A DNA stretch of 64,000 nt from Parvibaculaceae bacterium PLY_AMNH_Bact1. GTDB taxonomy: Bacteria; Pseudomonadota; Alphaproteobacteria; Parvibaculales; Parvibaculaceae. Location of the stretch: NCBI GenBank assembly GCA_032881465.1, contig CP126168.1, forward strand, positions 1,240,001-1,304,000, written 5' to 3'. A program made the position numbers and the translations under genes. Below the pieces are notes generated by a model. The model was not told the DNA's origin. It was given only the letters and a program-made list of their open reading frames with translations, and did no database searches. Each line of letters starts with the position of its first letter. Within the stretch, counting starts at the first letter, position 1. Positions 18,879-29,035 of this stretch are shown here, piece after piece.

Positions 18879-19897
18879 GGGGCAATCGCACGGTGCGCAG
18901 CGATGGCGCTTGCCTGGCGCAGCGCGGCAATAAAGCTGCTTGGATTCGCTTTGCCAGTGCCGGCGATATCACAAGCCGTACCATGGTCGGGTGACGTGCG
19001 CACAATTGGTAGCCCCAGTGTCGTATTGACACCATTGTCGAAATCAATTGTCTTGAGCGGGATCAGAGCCTGATCATGGTACATGGCGAGCACCGCATCA
19101 TATCCGCGCCGGGCTTCAGCATGAAATAGGGTGTCTGCTGGGAAAGGACCTGTCGCATTGATGCCAGCGTCACAAAGCGTCTGAACTGCAGGCGCAATGA
19201 TCTGGTTTTCTTCTGATCCCAGAGCCCCATTTTCACCTGCATGGGGGTTAAGGGCTGCGACTGCAATGCGCGGATGCGCCAATCCAAAGTCTCGCTCCAA
19301 CGCAGCAGCCAATGTTCGCCCACGTGAAACGACAATGTCGCTTGTCAGGTGGTCAGGAACATCTGCCAGCGGAATATGGATTGTAACCGGCACAACCCGA
19401 AGGCCTGGGCACGAGAGCATCATCACCGGTGTGCCGTTCGTTGCCTCGGCAAGAAACTCCGTGTGTCCCGGGTGTGCAAAACCTTCTGCATAGAGTGTTT
19501 GTTTGTGGATGGGGTTCGTCACAATGCCAGCAGCGTCGCCACTCAGCGTGCACGCCAAGGCCCGCTCAAGCGATGCAATCACGCAGGGTGCATTACGTCG
19601 ATCCAGATGGCCTGGCTGAGCGGGGGCGATGAGCGGTTGAGGGATAACCGGCAATGCATTGGGAAACACATTCTTGGTTTCATGAGGTGACGAGATGGTC
19701 TTGACGGGGACAGCGAGGCCGAGATGCTTCGCGAGTCCGCTGAGGCGGTCGGGATCATCAATGGTAAAAAAAGGAGGCAGGGCAGTTTCTTGGGCCAGTG
19801 CCCAGGCTGCAAGAAGGATATCGCCGCCAATTCCCGCAGGGTCGCCCATAGTGACCGCGAGCGGGTCAATATGACTGGAATCATCGAAAGACATCAT
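18875..19897 (-). CDS. pdxA: 4-hydroxythreonine-4-phosphate dehydrogenase
   Basis: NAD-dependent oxidative decarboxylase of pyridoxal phosphate synthesis. The protein (340 residues) shows [12 protein letters not shown] at the N-terminus, the metal and substrate histidine regions (PGHTEFLAE and LNPHAGENG) and [12 protein letters not shown] near the C-terminus. Two adjacent ATGs (19895-19897 and 19892-19894) follow GGGAGG; spacing slightly favours the second. It is coupled to rsmA by a 4-bp overlap and lies 43 bp after surA. Confidence 0.95.
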   Translation of the reverse strand: MMSFDDSSHIDPLAVTMGDPAGIGGDILLAAWALAQETALPPFFTIDDPDRLSGLAKHLGLAVPVKTISSPHETKNVFPNALPVIPQPLIAPAQPGHLDRRNAPCVIASLERALACTLSGDAAGIVTNPIHKQTLYAEGFAHPGHTEFLAEATNGTPVMMLSCPGLRVVPVTIHIPLADVPDHLTSDIVVSRGRTLAAALERDFGLAHPRIAVAALNPHAGENGALGSEENQIIAPAVQTLCDAGINATGPFPADTLFHAEARRGYDAVLAMYHDQALIPLKTIDFDNGVNTTLGLPIVRTSPDHGTACDIAGTGKANPSSFIAALRQASAIAAHRAIAP

Positions 19898-19940
19898 AGG
19901 CCCTCCCAAAGGCGAGGCCCCAACAGGCTAGACAAGGGGG

Positions 19941-21254
19941 TTATCGGTATTCGATAACGGCATCGCGTCGAAGGTCACGCAGGTGCCGCCGCGCCATCAT
20001 GGAAACTTCCTGATTGAAAAGAGTGTTTTCAATGGAGGCGCGTGTTGGCTGGTTGCCAACATCATCTTTGCGATCACAGACAACCAGTGCCTCAATCCCA
20101 CGCTCTGTCCGTCCGATAGGAAGCACAGTGCCAGCTTCAGTATTCAGCATCTGTTCGCGAATGGGATTACGGAGCTGAGCGGCCGTTACCGCGGATGCCT
20201 GGCTGATGCGGGCTCCCGGAAAGGCTTTGATTTGCTCCGGCGCAGATGCGCAGGTTCGAAACTCAGCGCGGAACTTGTTGGCTTGGGCAGCGCGCGCCTG
20301 CACGGCGCGTTCTGGGGCATCAGGAGCAAGGGAAAACAATACCTGCATCACTTCAAACTTTGTTTCCAGTGGGTTTGGTCCGAGCCCCTGCCGTTGCGAC
20401 CTCAACTGCATAATGTAGAAGCCATTAAGCGATCTAATAGGGTTGGAGATGCCGCCAACATCCATACGTGCAACTGCTTCAGAGATCTGCGGCGCCAACT
20501 GGCTTTCCGATACCCACCCAATGTCGCCGCCACCGGCGGCAGAGGCAGCTTGGCTGAATTGTTGGGCAACGCTGGCAAAAGGCGCGCCGGCCCTTAATTG
20601 TTCGACCAGGCGCTGAGCACCTTGCGCCATTTCGCGTTCTTGGCTGGGATTATCGAAGCTTAGATAAATTTCACCGAGTTGATACTGAAGCTGGGTGGCA
20701 TCATTGTTGATGCGTGCAAGTGTTTCGTCAATTTCGTCTTCGCCGATCTGAACCAAAGGGGCAAACCGGGCGCTAATGACCCGGTTCCAAGCGACATCGG
20801 CAGTGATCTGTGTTCTGAGCGCGGCTTCGTTGACGCCGCTTTCACCAAGATACTCGACGATTTCCTCAGAGCTCATGCCAGCGCGTTGGGCAATGCCAGT
20901 AATTGACTCATCCACGTCCTCGTCGTCGACTTCCAATTCAAGACGCTCTGCTTCCTGCATTTGGAGTTTCTCGTCGACGAGGGACCGCAGAACCTGCTCT
21001 CGTATGCGCTCAACGTTTTCTCGCGTTGGCTGAATACCGGAGGTGGCAACAACAAGACGGACACGCTGGTCGAGGTCATATTTCGAGATAACCGCATCAT
21101 TTACGATAGCCGCTATGCCGAGTACTTCCCCAGCTGCGCGTGCTGGCAGAGCAGTCGCGGAGTACATAAAGCCGACTGCCATCAGCAACTGACACAGAGC
21201 TGAGATCATCATTTTTGTCGTCAAAATATCGGCACGCAAGGACACTTGGATCAT
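19941..21254 (-). CDS. surA: Periplasmic peptidyl-prolyl isomerase SurA
   Basis: SurA chaperones unfolded outer-membrane proteins, including LptD, across the periplasm. The protein (437 residues from ATG 21254) has a signal peptide ending near ALPARAA, the SurA N-terminal chaperone domain (IVNDAVISKYDLDQRVRL) and one clear parvulin domain with GGDIGWVSESQL. Two later methionines near residue 15 would give a more usual signal peptide, so the start is uncertain. It follows lptD by about 100 bp, matching its client relationship. Confidence 0.9.
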   Translation of the reverse strand: MIQVSLRADILTTKMMISALCQLLMAVGFMYSATALPARAAGEVLGIAAIVNDAVISKYDLDQRVRLVVATSGIQPTRENVERIREQVLRSLVDEKLQMQEAERLELEVDDEDVDESITGIAQRAGMSSEEIVEYLGESGVNEAALRTQITADVAWNRVISARFAPLVQIGEDEIDETLARINNDATQLQYQLGEIYLSFDNPSQEREMAQGAQRLVEQLRAGAPFASVAQQFSQAASAAGGGDIGWVSESQLAPQISEAVARMDVGGISNPIRSLNGFYIMQLRSQRQGLGPNPLETKFEVMQVLFSLAPDAPERAVQARAAQANKFRAEFRTCASAPEQIKAFPGARISQASAVTAAQLRNPIREQMLNTEAGTVLPIGRTERGIEALVVCDRKDDVGNQPTRASIENTLFNQEVSMMARRHLRDLRRDAVIEYR

Positions 21255-21358
21255 CAAATTCTCAACCAGGAGGAAACCTCATAAACACGACGTAAAACAC
21301 CGCTAAGTAGTGATCCCACAATACAATTTTCGCCCGCTGGATCAAGCTGCACGGCGTC

Positions 21359-23578
21359 CTAACTGCCGGATTGTTGACCTAATGCGCTGGTGAATTGGGT
21401 TCCACCCAGATGTTTGAGGACAATCGAGAAAATGATCGAGTTTGTCGGCTCAATATCACGGTCTCGCGTGAAGGATTGTGAGAAGCCCAGGCCGACAGAC
21501 ATACATTCGTCTGCGTACCCAATATTCGCATAATTGCTAAGCGTCTGGCGTCCTTCAATATCCCGGCGAGTGTACCCCGATACGCTCCAATAGTCGGTCA
21601 ACCTGTATGTGCCACTTAACGTCAGTTCTTCGCGTTCTCCAAGCGCAGCCGATAGGCTCTGGTCAAAGAAAGCGTAGCCCAAAGTGCCTGACAGCGGCCC
21701 CCAGATTCCGGTGACATCAACTTCGTTCCGTCTGAAAGTGAAATCACTTTTATCCAACCGAAACCGGTGGTCGATCGAAAAGTTATCAGATGGAATGAGG
21801 GAGATACGCCCTACATAATCCGATTCCTGATCTCGCAGACCCGATGAGCTGTCGAATGTGTTATTTTCCCTGAGGCGGAATGTCTGGCCGAGCTCAACCG
21901 AGGCTGTTCCACCTTCTTCCCCGAAAATCGAGGCGCGAAAGCCAAGATTGGCGCGTGATCCACCTTCCCACCGGTCCAGGCCCGCAAATCGGCTGGCATC
22001 TAGCAGGTTGGAAGTATCAAATTCGAAACTGAGTGAATCTTCGTCCGGTATTTCGTCGCGATCACCAGTATTCGGCGCGTAAATCAACTGAACAATGGGT
22101 TCGACCAATTGTCGTGTTGTTCCGCCTTGTCGAACCAATGGCCAACGCCATTCAGCTCCGACGGTAGGTAATGCACGGGCAACAGTCGTGGGCGTGGAGA
22201 CTTGTCCACTATCCAGCACGACATTGTCAGTGTGGTAGATATCGCCGCGCATGTTGGCAAAGAAGGAATAAACTTCGCCGGTTGACGTGATCGATTCTGC
22301 GTCCCAACCAAGGTCCATCGAGAGGCGACGGGAGTCTGCGCCATCGTTCCGGTTCAGCACCAGAGCATTGACATCAAGAGCTGTTGTACCGCCCAGCACT
22401 TGTCCACCAAACTCATGATGATAGTTCATAAGGGGCGCGACCACGGGGGTTTGACGTGGATCGTCTGAAGACAATAGGCCTTGAAAGTAGAAACCCTCAG
22501 CAGTGAAAAGGTTTCGTCCACTTTCTGCTTTGACGTAAGCGGTGCTGGTGAGGTCAGTTTCATCTGACAGGTTGAACCGCCTGAGAAACGTATCGTCGGA
22601 GGTTAACTCGCTCTCAAAGCCCCAGCTCCATTCGCCATCAATCTGAAAATCTCCATGGGCAAACAAGCTTCCTCGGAAATTTTCATCTCCAGGAGTTCCG
22701 GCAACGGGTTCAGCTTCGGGCCAAATTGCGGCAACGTCTACCTCAAAGGACCCACTTTCCAAGGCCTGTCGATATTCGACTTCAAAGAGCGTGCCTTCTT
22801 TCGTCATGAAGGTTGGCTCAAAGGTCATGTCGATGCTGTCATTGATCGCCCAAAAATAGGGCACGCTGAAAGATGTCCCGACATCACTCGAGTTGCCGAT
22901 AGACGGAGCCAGGAAACCGGATTGCCTGTCGATAGTCGGGTCAGGATGTGAAAAGAACGGAATGTAGGCAATCGGAATACCAAAGAGCTCGAAGAAAGCA
23001 TCTTCATAGATGATCCTCTGTTCCTCTTGATTATGCACAACCCGGAAAGCTTTGATTTGCCAGAGCGGCGTCGTTTTTCCCTCTTCGGCGCAGACTTCGC
23101 ACGGGCTAAACACACCTTTGTACATTGTCGTGACATTGCCATTGCGCCGTTGAGCTTCGTTCCCGGCAAGCCGCGATTTGTCTGCCATTAAAACCTGTAG
23201 TGTGTCGATCACACCATCGCGCAACTCATCAGAGAGTTCTGCCCGTTCGGCAAAGATCACATCGCCGCTCGGCTCCAGCAAGACAACGTTGCCTGTAGCG
23301 ACCACAACACCTGTGGTTTCGTTGTAGGTCATTTTATCGGCGGTCATGATGCGGTCGCCATAAGCGACCTCAACATCGCCCATCGCTGTGACTGTCCGGG
23401 AGTCCTGATCGTAGGAAAGCGTGTCCGCTTGCATGAGGACATTACCGCCAGGCTTAATATCGGCAGCGGAAACACTGTTTGATATGAACACAAATGCCGC
23501 GGCAAAAACCAAAGCGATTTGCCAGGTTGGAGTGAAGCTTCGCCAACTCAATACAATGTTTCCCACTCGTCGCAACAC
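21359..23578 (-). CDS. lptD: LPS-assembly protein LptD, GTG start
   Basis: LptD is the outer-membrane beta-barrel that inserts lipopolysaccharide into the outer leaflet. It has 739 residues: a signal peptide (hydrophobic core about 18-35, ending VSA), an OstA/LptA-like periplasmic domain (about 45-165, with MQADTLSYDQ and GDRIMTADKM), then the large C-terminal barrel. The first codon is GTG (23576-23578) after a run of G residues; the next in-frame TTG and GTG are alternatives and no ATG fits. It sits between lptG and surA. Confidence 0.93.
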   Translation of the reverse strand: MLRRVGNIVLSWRSFTPTWQIALVFAAAFVFISNSVSAADIKPGGNVLMQADTLSYDQDSRTVTAMGDVEVAYGDRIMTADKMTYNETTGVVVATGNVVLLEPSGDVIFAERAELSDELRDGVIDTLQVLMADKSRLAGNEAQRRNGNVTTMYKGVFSPCEVCAEEGKTTPLWQIKAFRVVHNQEEQRIIYEDAFFELFGIPIAYIPFFSHPDPTIDRQSGFLAPSIGNSSDVGTSFSVPYFWAINDSIDMTFEPTFMTKEGTLFEVEYRQALESGSFEVDVAAIWPEAEPVAGTPGDENFRGSLFAHGDFQIDGEWSWGFESELTSDDTFLRRFNLSDETDLTSTAYVKAESGRNLFTAEGFYFQGLLSSDDPRQTPVVAPLMNYHHEFGGQVLGGTTALDVNALVLNRNDGADSRRLSMDLGWDAESITSTGEVYSFFANMRGDIYHTDNVVLDSGQVSTPTTVARALPTVGAEWRWPLVRQGGTTRQLVEPIVQLIYAPNTGDRDEIPDEDSLSFEFDTSNLLDASRFAGLDRWEGGSRANLGFRASIFGEEGGTASVELGQTFRLRENNTFDSSSGLRDQESDYVGRISLIPSDNFSIDHRFRLDKSDFTFRRNEVDVTGIWGPLSGTLGYAFFDQSLSAALGEREELTLSGTYRLTDYWSVSGYTRRDIEGRQTLSNYANIGYADECMSVGLGFSQSFTRDRDIEPTNSIIFSIVLKHLGGTQFTSALGQQSGS

Positions 23579-23669
23579 AGATCCCCCCGCATCTCAGTCC
23601 CCAATGTCTACCAGACAATTTGCACGTCTTGCAGGTCTTCTCCGGTACTTTTAGTTTTTTTCTATCGAT

Positions 23670-24767
23670 TCAGCCGTCTTCAAGGTGGAAAAGGGCGGAA
23701 AGGCCGAGGAGCATGGCAATCAGGGCGGGTGCCCAGGCTGCCAGTATTGGAGGGATGATTCCAGAGCTCCCGAATGCGAGTGACAGGCGGGTCAGGAAAA
23801 ACAGCATAAATCCCGCAAAAATGGCGGCGATGATCAACTGGCCGACACCGCCAAGGCGGGAAATTCGCATCGAAAAGGTTGCGGCGACAAGGACCATAGT
23901 CGCAAACAAAATCGGGCTGGCGAGCAAGGAGTGGAAATGAATACGATGCTGGCGTGCTGAAAAGCCCGCTTCTTCAGCCAGTTCGATGAAGCGCGGTAGA
24001 TCCCAGAAAGATATAGTCTCTGGCCGGTTAAAGCTTTCGTGCACGCGCTCTGGTTGAAGTTCCGTCGCCAATTGATAGGTATCGTGATATCTGGGCTGCC
24101 CGGATGGCTCCGCCAACCAAACCTCTTTCAGCTGCCAGTAGCCAGGCTGCAGATCAGCACTCGACGCATCCAGACGCCCAGCAAACACATTGTCGTTTGT
24201 ATAGCGGAATATGATCACGTCCTGTAGTTCAATCCCATCCGTGCTGCTTCCCCGCAACGCGTGAACAACAGATTTGCCATTCTCATCGGACTCGCGAAGC
24301 CAGAAGCCCGTTTGTGCGACCGACAAGAGGCTCGCGCGGCCTTTGATGAACTTGCTCTCCAACTGCCCGAACTGCGAAACCATCGTTGCAGCGATGGGGT
24401 TGTAGACGGTCACAGCGACGACACCTATGAGGAAGGCGACAAACACGGCGGGCATCAGAAACTGCCAGACAGACACTCCGGCGGCGCGTGCAACCACCAA
24501 CTCCTGACTTCGGTTCAGCCGAAGAAGCGAGGCCATGCCGCCAATCAACACAGCAAACGGCATCACCTCCCAGCCAAGACTGGGAAGACGTAAAAAAGCC
24601 ATCGAGATCACGATGCCAATGCCGACATCATCTTTTGTGGAAGTTCGCCGAAGCAGTTCAACGAAGTCTGCGAGGAAGATGATGGCAAGACAAATCAGAA
24701 ATGAAATCCCCACCGCATAGAGAAACAGGCGGCTGAAATATCGTGAGAATGTCCAGGAAAGGTGCAT
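23670..24767 (-). CDS. lptG: LPS export ABC permease LptG
   Basis: One of the two inner-membrane permeases of the Lpt bridge, pairing with LptF and LptB. The 365-residue protein has the YjgP/YjgQ layout: two N-terminal transmembrane helices, a periplasmic beta-jellyroll domain, and the rest of the helices near the C-terminus. I start it at ATG 24767 (MHLSWTFSRYFSRLFLYAVG), 5 bp after the lptF stop; the frame is open further upstream but only as an overlap inside lptF. Confidence 0.92.
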   Translation of the reverse strand: MHLSWTFSRYFSRLFLYAVGISFLICLAIIFLADFVELLRRTSTKDDVGIGIVISMAFLRLPSLGWEVMPFAVLIGGMASLLRLNRSQELVVARAAGVSVWQFLMPAVFVAFLIGVVAVTVYNPIAATMVSQFGQLESKFIKGRASLLSVAQTGFWLRESDENGKSVVHALRGSSTDGIELQDVIIFRYTNDNVFAGRLDASSADLQPGYWQLKEVWLAEPSGQPRYHDTYQLATELQPERVHESFNRPETISFWDLPRFIELAEEAGFSARQHRIHFHSLLASPILFATMVLVAATFSMRISRLGGVGQLIIAAIFAGFMLFFLTRLSLAFGSSGIIPPILAAWAPALIAMLLGLSALFHLEDG

Positions 24768-24772
24768 GAGGG

Positions 24773-25939
24773 TCAGGCTCCCCCGCCGTGGACGGCAGTC
24801 TTGGAGCGAGACGAGATCATGGCTCGAACTGGTGCGAACAGCCGGCCGACTCGAAGACCTGATATTGATGCAGCGGCAACGCAACAGATCGTCAGAGGAA
24901 ACAGATACATGGCAAGAGCCACTTCGGTGTAAGTCACTGTGGTGCTGAAGAGGATGAGTGAAACAAGCCGTGCACCAAGCGCAAGCACCGCAGCAACGCC
25001 AAGCCGGAACGCATACCCACGTCGGTTGAATTCAGCGGAAATGAGACTCGCCAGCGCGATAAAGGTCAGCATGAACGGGTAGAGGATACCTGCGAGGCGA
25101 TCATGTGCTTCAGCAAGGAGCCGCGGCCGGTAGTTGGCTGCATAAATGTCATCCGGGTCGGGCCACAAAAGATCCGATAAATAGCGCTCCCGGCCTTCGT
25201 AATATTGTGTGGAAGTACCGGAGGAAAACTGGCTGAGGTCATAGGTGTATTTGTCGAAATAGAGGAGGCTGAGGGAGGTTTCCCCATCAGCGCTGCTGGC
25301 GCGTTGAATGTTGCCGTTGAACATCACCAGCCGTGGGCCTGTGTTCGAGAACACCAGGTTTCCTGTTTCGGCCATATAGGTAACCGGCTCGATGGGGTCT
25401 CGATTGTCATGAACCAAAATGCCCTCGATGGTTCCGTTCAACTTCCTGTTGCGGACATAGACAGTCAGACCATTGATTGGGTTGTTGAATGCCCCCTCAC
25501 GGATCATCGCCGATGCGAAGTCGGCCCGGATCTCATACAAGCGCTTTTTTACCTCCCGGAGGCCAGCAGGAGCGATGTAGATGTTGAGGCTCAGGATTAC
25601 CACACTCACAAGACCAGTGAGAATCAACAGCGGTTTGGCCACGCCCCAACGGCTGATGCCAGCGGAGAACATGACAACCAATTCACTGTCCGAGTAAAGC
25701 CGATGGAGTGAGTAGAGCACCCCAATGAAGAGTGAAATAGGCAGCACCAAGGTCAACACGCTGGGGATAGAAAGCAGCGTCAGGAAAAAGTAGGTGCCAG
25801 CACCTTGTCCCTGGGCGATGATCACATCAAGCAGCCGCAGGGCTTGAGTCAGCCAGATGATCCCCGTAAGTGCGAGGGTGGCGAGCAATAGCGGTCCTGT
25901 CGCCTGCCAAAGAATGTAGCGGGTGAAGCCGGTCATCAT
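24773..25939 (-). CDS. lptF: LPS export ABC permease LptF
   Basis: Partner of LptG in the LPS exporter. The 388 residues begin MMTGFTRYILWQATGPLLLA, with the family's ITWLTQ-like sequence (IIWLTQALRLLDVI), a periplasmic jellyroll domain (about 130-270) and four C-terminal helices. It is the first gene of lptF-lptG-lptD-surA-pdxA-rsmA and is divergent from pepA, a frequent neighbour in proteobacteria. Confidence 0.93.
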   Translation of the reverse strand: MMTGFTRYILWQATGPLLLATLALTGIIWLTQALRLLDVIIAQGQGAGTYFFLTLLSIPSVLTLVLPISLFIGVLYSLHRLYSDSELVVMFSAGISRWGVAKPLLILTGLVSVVILSLNIYIAPAGLREVKKRLYEIRADFASAMIREGAFNNPINGLTVYVRNRKLNGTIEGILVHDNRDPIEPVTYMAETGNLVFSNTGPRLVMFNGNIQRASSADGETSLSLLYFDKYTYDLSQFSSGTSTQYYEGRERYLSDLLWPDPDDIYAANYRPRLLAEAHDRLAGILYPFMLTFIALASLISAEFNRRGYAFRLGVAAVLALGARLVSLILFSTTVTYTEVALAMYLFPLTICCVAAASISGLRVGRLFAPVRAMISSRSKTAVHGGGA

Positions 25940-26046
25940 CCGCGTGTGGTCCTTAAATCTCTAAAAGCTGCAAAGTGAACTATGGCGTTAGGCACAGAAT
26001 TCGCTTCTGAATTCACTCTAGGATAGCTTGCATGTTAAGAATGAAT

Positions 26047-26064
26047 GGTTAATCCATTTTAACC
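26047..26064. promoter_or_regulatory. GGTTAA/TTAACC palindrome between lptF and pepA
   Basis: Perfect 6-bp arms with a 6-bp spacer in the 212-bp divergent promoter region, with a further GTTAA about 15 bp upstream. It resembles the CtrA half-site (TTAAC), but the spacing is one base shorter than the CtrA consensus. Confidence 0.35.
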
Positions 26065-26151
26065 TCTCTGGGAAGCCGCAGAATTCAGCAAGTTTCTGCT
26101 AGAAAACCAGAAAATGATGTGAAGAAAAGCGAAAACTAAGGGACGCGATCC

Positions 26152-27648
26152 ATGAATGTGACTTTTGCCGATTTTTCCTTGCCCAAAACCGGGGCAGTGG
26201 CCGTATTTGCAGCCGAAGGCAAGCCTCTGAGCGGCCGTGCCGCGGAAATCGACAAAAAGACAGGTGGAGCCCTCAAACGCGCGATGAAGGGGGCTGAATT
26301 CAAGGGCTCTAAGGGGCAGATGATCGATCTGTTGTCGCCCAAGGGCCTGTCAGCTGCGCGTGTGGTTTTGGTCGGGCTTGGCAAACCAGAGAAGCTCACC
26401 GCCTCGACTTATGAAACCCTGGGCGGCTCACTCGTCGGCCATCTTGAGAAGACGGCTGACAAAACTGTTGCGGTTGCAATCGATCCGATCAAAGGGTCGT
26501 CAGTTGGTGAAGAGGAAGCGGCGGCGCACATCGGGTTCGGGGCGAAGCTCCGGGGCTACAAGTTCGACAAATATCAGACAAAGAAAAAGCGTCCTGCGCC
26601 ATCCAAAACAAAGCTTGGCAAGGTCACAATTATGTCGGCCGTGACCACCCAGGCGCGTCGGCACTTTTCTCCATTGGGCAAGATCGCGGACGGCGTTTGT
26701 ATTGCACGAGACCTCGTCAACGAGCCAGCCAACATCCTTCATCCCAGCGAGTTTGCAGGACGCGCGAAAGAACTCACCAAGCTTGGCGTGAAAGTTGATG
26801 TGCTTGGTGAAAAAGCCATGCAAAAGCTGGGTATGGGCGCGCTGCTCGGTGTCGGGCAGGGGTCTGTTCGTGAAAGCCAACTCGTCACCATGCAATGGAT
26901 GGGCGGCGAAAAGGGCGAAGCACCTGTCGCTTTTGTCGGCAAAGGCGTTTGCTTTGATACAGGCGGTATCTCGCTGAAACCCGGTGCCGGCATGGAAGAT
27001 ATGAAGGGTGATATGGGCGGCGCTGCCTGTGTGACAGGTCTCATGCATGCCCTGGCAGCGCGGAAAGCACCGGTAAATGCAGTTGGCGTGATCGGCCTGG
27101 TTGAAAACATGCCGGACGCCGGTGCACAACGCCCTGGAGACATTGTGACTGCTGCAGATGGCCAGACCATCGAAATCATTAACACCGATGCTGAAGGCCG
27201 GCTCGTGCTCGCTGATGCGCTTTGGTATACGCAGGATAAGTTTGATCCAAAATTTATGATCGATCTGGCGACCCTGACCGGTGCCATCATGGTGGCGCTC
27301 GGACAGGAATATGCAGGCCTCTTCTCCAATGACGACGAGTTGAGCGAGCAACTCACCGCATCGGGACAGATGGTCAATGAGAAAGTTTGGCGTCTTCCCA
27401 TGGGCGAGCCTTATGACAAGATGATCAACTCCAAATTTGCCGACATGAAAAACACAGGCAGCCGGTATGGTGGATCCATTACGGCTGCGCAGTTCCTACA
27501 GCGCTTTGTTGATGGCCGCCCATGGGCGCATATCGATATTGCGGGAACAGCGATGAATTCGCCAGCGAGCGCCATCAATACAAGCTGGGGGTCTGGCTAT
27601 GGCGTGCGTTTGCTGAACAAGCTCGTCGCTGACCATTACGAAAATTGA
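26152..27648 (+). CDS. pepA: Leucyl aminopeptidase (M17)
   Basis: Hexameric two-metal aminopeptidase that finishes peptide breakdown; in some bacteria PepA also binds DNA. The 498 residues show the M17 catalytic features: [15 protein letters not shown] and [14 protein letters not shown] (the family signature), with the lysine and aspartates that bind two metals. AAGGGA precedes the ATG. Its stop overlaps the TTG start of holC, a conserved pairing. Confidence 0.96.
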   Translation: MNVTFADFSLPKTGAVAVFAAEGKPLSGRAAEIDKKTGGALKRAMKGAEFKGSKGQMIDLLSPKGLSAARVVLVGLGKPEKLTASTYETLGGSLVGHLEKTADKTVAVAIDPIKGSSVGEEEAAAHIGFGAKLRGYKFDKYQTKKKRPAPSKTKLGKVTIMSAVTTQARRHFSPLGKIADGVCIARDLVNEPANILHPSEFAGRAKELTKLGVKVDVLGEKAMQKLGMGALLGVGQGSVRESQLVTMQWMGGEKGEAPVAFVGKGVCFDTGGISLKPGAGMEDMKGDMGGAACVTGLMHALAARKAPVNAVGVIGLVENMPDAGAQRPGDIVTAADGQTIEIINTDAEGRLVLADALWYTQDKFDPKFMIDLATLTGAIMVALGQEYAGLFSNDDELSEQLTASGQMVNEKVWRLPMGEPYDKMINSKFADMKNTGSRYGGSITAAQFLQRFVDGRPWAHIDIAGTAMNSPASAINTSWGSGYGVRLLNKLVADHYEN

Positions 27649-28094
27649 CCGAGGTTCTTTTTTATCATCTGCAGCAAACGTCGTTGGAGCAAGTGCTGCC
27701 CTCGCTCTTGGAGCGCAGTTTGGAACGAGGCTGGAAGGCCGTGGTCCAGGTTGGCAATCCTGAACGCCTCGATGCTCTGAACGGAGCACTGTGGACCTAC
27801 AGTGATGATGCCTTCCTGCCTCACGGGACTGAGGAAGACGGACCTTTAGAGAAGCAGCCTGTGGCACTGACGGCTGAGAGCGTAAATCCCAACGGAGCAG
27901 ATGTGCTGTTCCTGGTCGACGGCGCGGTACCGGGCGAAATCGAACCTTATGAACGCTGTGTTCTCATGTTCGATGGCAGGGATGATGAGGCTGTCGGCGC
28001 AGCGCGGGGCCACTGGAAGACCCTCAGCGAGGGCAGACATGACGTGACCTACTGGCAGCAAAACGATGCTGGCGGTTGGGAGAAAAAGGCCTGA
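27645..28094 (+). CDS. holC: DNA polymerase III chi subunit, TTG start
   Basis: Chi links the clamp loader (through psi) to single-strand binding protein. The 149-residue protein starts MTEVLFYHL, the family's usual beginning, from a TTG overlapping the pepA TGA (TTGA). [10 protein letters not shown] and the VLFLVDG strand fit HolC. The pepA-holC order is common. Alphaproteobacteria usually lack a recognisable psi subunit, so its exact contact is inferred. Confidence 0.9.
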   Translation: MTEVLFYHLQQTSLEQVLPSLLERSLERGWKAVVQVGNPERLDALNGALWTYSDDAFLPHGTEEDGPLEKQPVALTAESVNPNGADVLFLVDGAVPGEIEPYERCVLMFDGRDDEAVGAARGHWKTLSEGRHDVTYWQQNDAGGWEKKA

Positions 28095-28123
28095 GTTAAA
28101 GGCACAATGGGTGGGGTAAAAAC

Positions 28124-29035
28124 ATGAAAAAGCTTGGCGCGGTCGTTCTGGCCATTTTGGTTCTTGGTGGTCTTGGCTACTACATCGCATTGTTGCAGAT
28201 GAGTGATGTCGATGAAGCTCTTTACTCGATCGATCTGGGCAAGGTGCGCACCTTGAGCACCAGCATTGAGGGGCCGCTCCCCTCAAAGGTGAATACGGAA
28301 GCCCCGGTCGGGATCGAGTTCCCTGGTGCAGCCGTGATCACAGGGTGGAGTTGGGCGCCGCATCAGTTGCCGATTTATGCCTATCAGGTCGTCTATGCAG
28401 ATCGGCATATCATGATCGATGCCGCCATGAGCAAAGACCAGGCGGCGATTGGGGGCGGAGCCACCTTCTTTAACGATGAGTCCTATGCCCGGTTGATGAC
28501 CGCTTTGACCAATGCACAGCAGATCGTCTTCACCCACGAACACTATGATCACGTGGGTGGGGCTGTCGCGCACCCGGACGCGATTGCGTTGCTCGATAGG
28601 GTCCGCTTAACCGATCTGCAACTTGCCTATCCGGAAAAATGGGGTGATGTGCATTACCCTGAGGGTGCGCTTGAAGATTATGAACCCCTTTCCTATGACG
28701 GCATGATGGCGTTAGCCCCTGGCATGGTTTTGATCGAGGCAGCGGGCCACACCCCGGGCAGCCAAATCGTGTATGTACGCCGCAATGATGGACAGGAATA
28801 TTTCTTCATCGGAGATGTTGCCTGGAACTATGCGGGGATTGATCAAGTGCGCACACGGCCCAATCTCGTGAGCTACGGCTTCCTTGGCGAAGACCGAGCA
28901 AGAACCCATGCGCAGGTCGCCGAACTGAAACAATTGGAGGCGGCCAATCCTGAGATTGCCATCATCGTTGGTCACGATGCACGTCGCACGGGCAGCCAGA
29001 TCGCAGCTGGTATACTTGGGGATCAGTTCGAGTAG
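28124..29035 (+). CDS. Membrane-anchored metallo-beta-lactamase-fold hydrolase
   Basis: A 303-residue protein with one N-terminal hydrophobic helix (about 4-24, without a clear cleavage site) and an MBL domain. The metal motif HEHYDH lies at about residues 138-143, followed by GHTPGSQIVYV, a GDVAW segment carrying the bridging aspartate, and a late VGHDA histidine. The metal site therefore appears complete. Substrate is unknown; lactonase-like and other MBL enzymes share these motifs. It converges on the ABC-F gene and overlaps it by 13 bp. Confidence 0.8.
   Translation: MKKLGAVVLAILVLGGLGYYIALLQMSDVDEALYSIDLGKVRTLSTSIEGPLPSKVNTEAPVGIEFPGAAVITGWSWAPHQLPIYAYQVVYADRHIMIDAAMSKDQAAIGGGATFFNDESYARLMTALTNAQQIVFTHEHYDHVGGAVAHPDAIALLDRVRLTDLQLAYPEKWGDVHYPEGALEDYEPLSYDGMMALAPGMVLIEAAGHTPGSQIVYVRRNDGQEYFFIGDVAWNYAGIDQVRTRPNLVSYGFLGEDRARTHAQVAELKQLEAANPEIAIIVGHDARRTGSQIAAGILGDQFE

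Noticed and set aside
26049-26062. A canonical CtrA site before lptF/pepA
   Set aside because: The two TTAA blocks are 6 bp apart instead of 7, so I report only a palindrome.
26500-27351. A 283-codon open frame antisense to pepA
   Set aside because: It lies entirely inside the well supported pepA gene and looks like a shadow frame.
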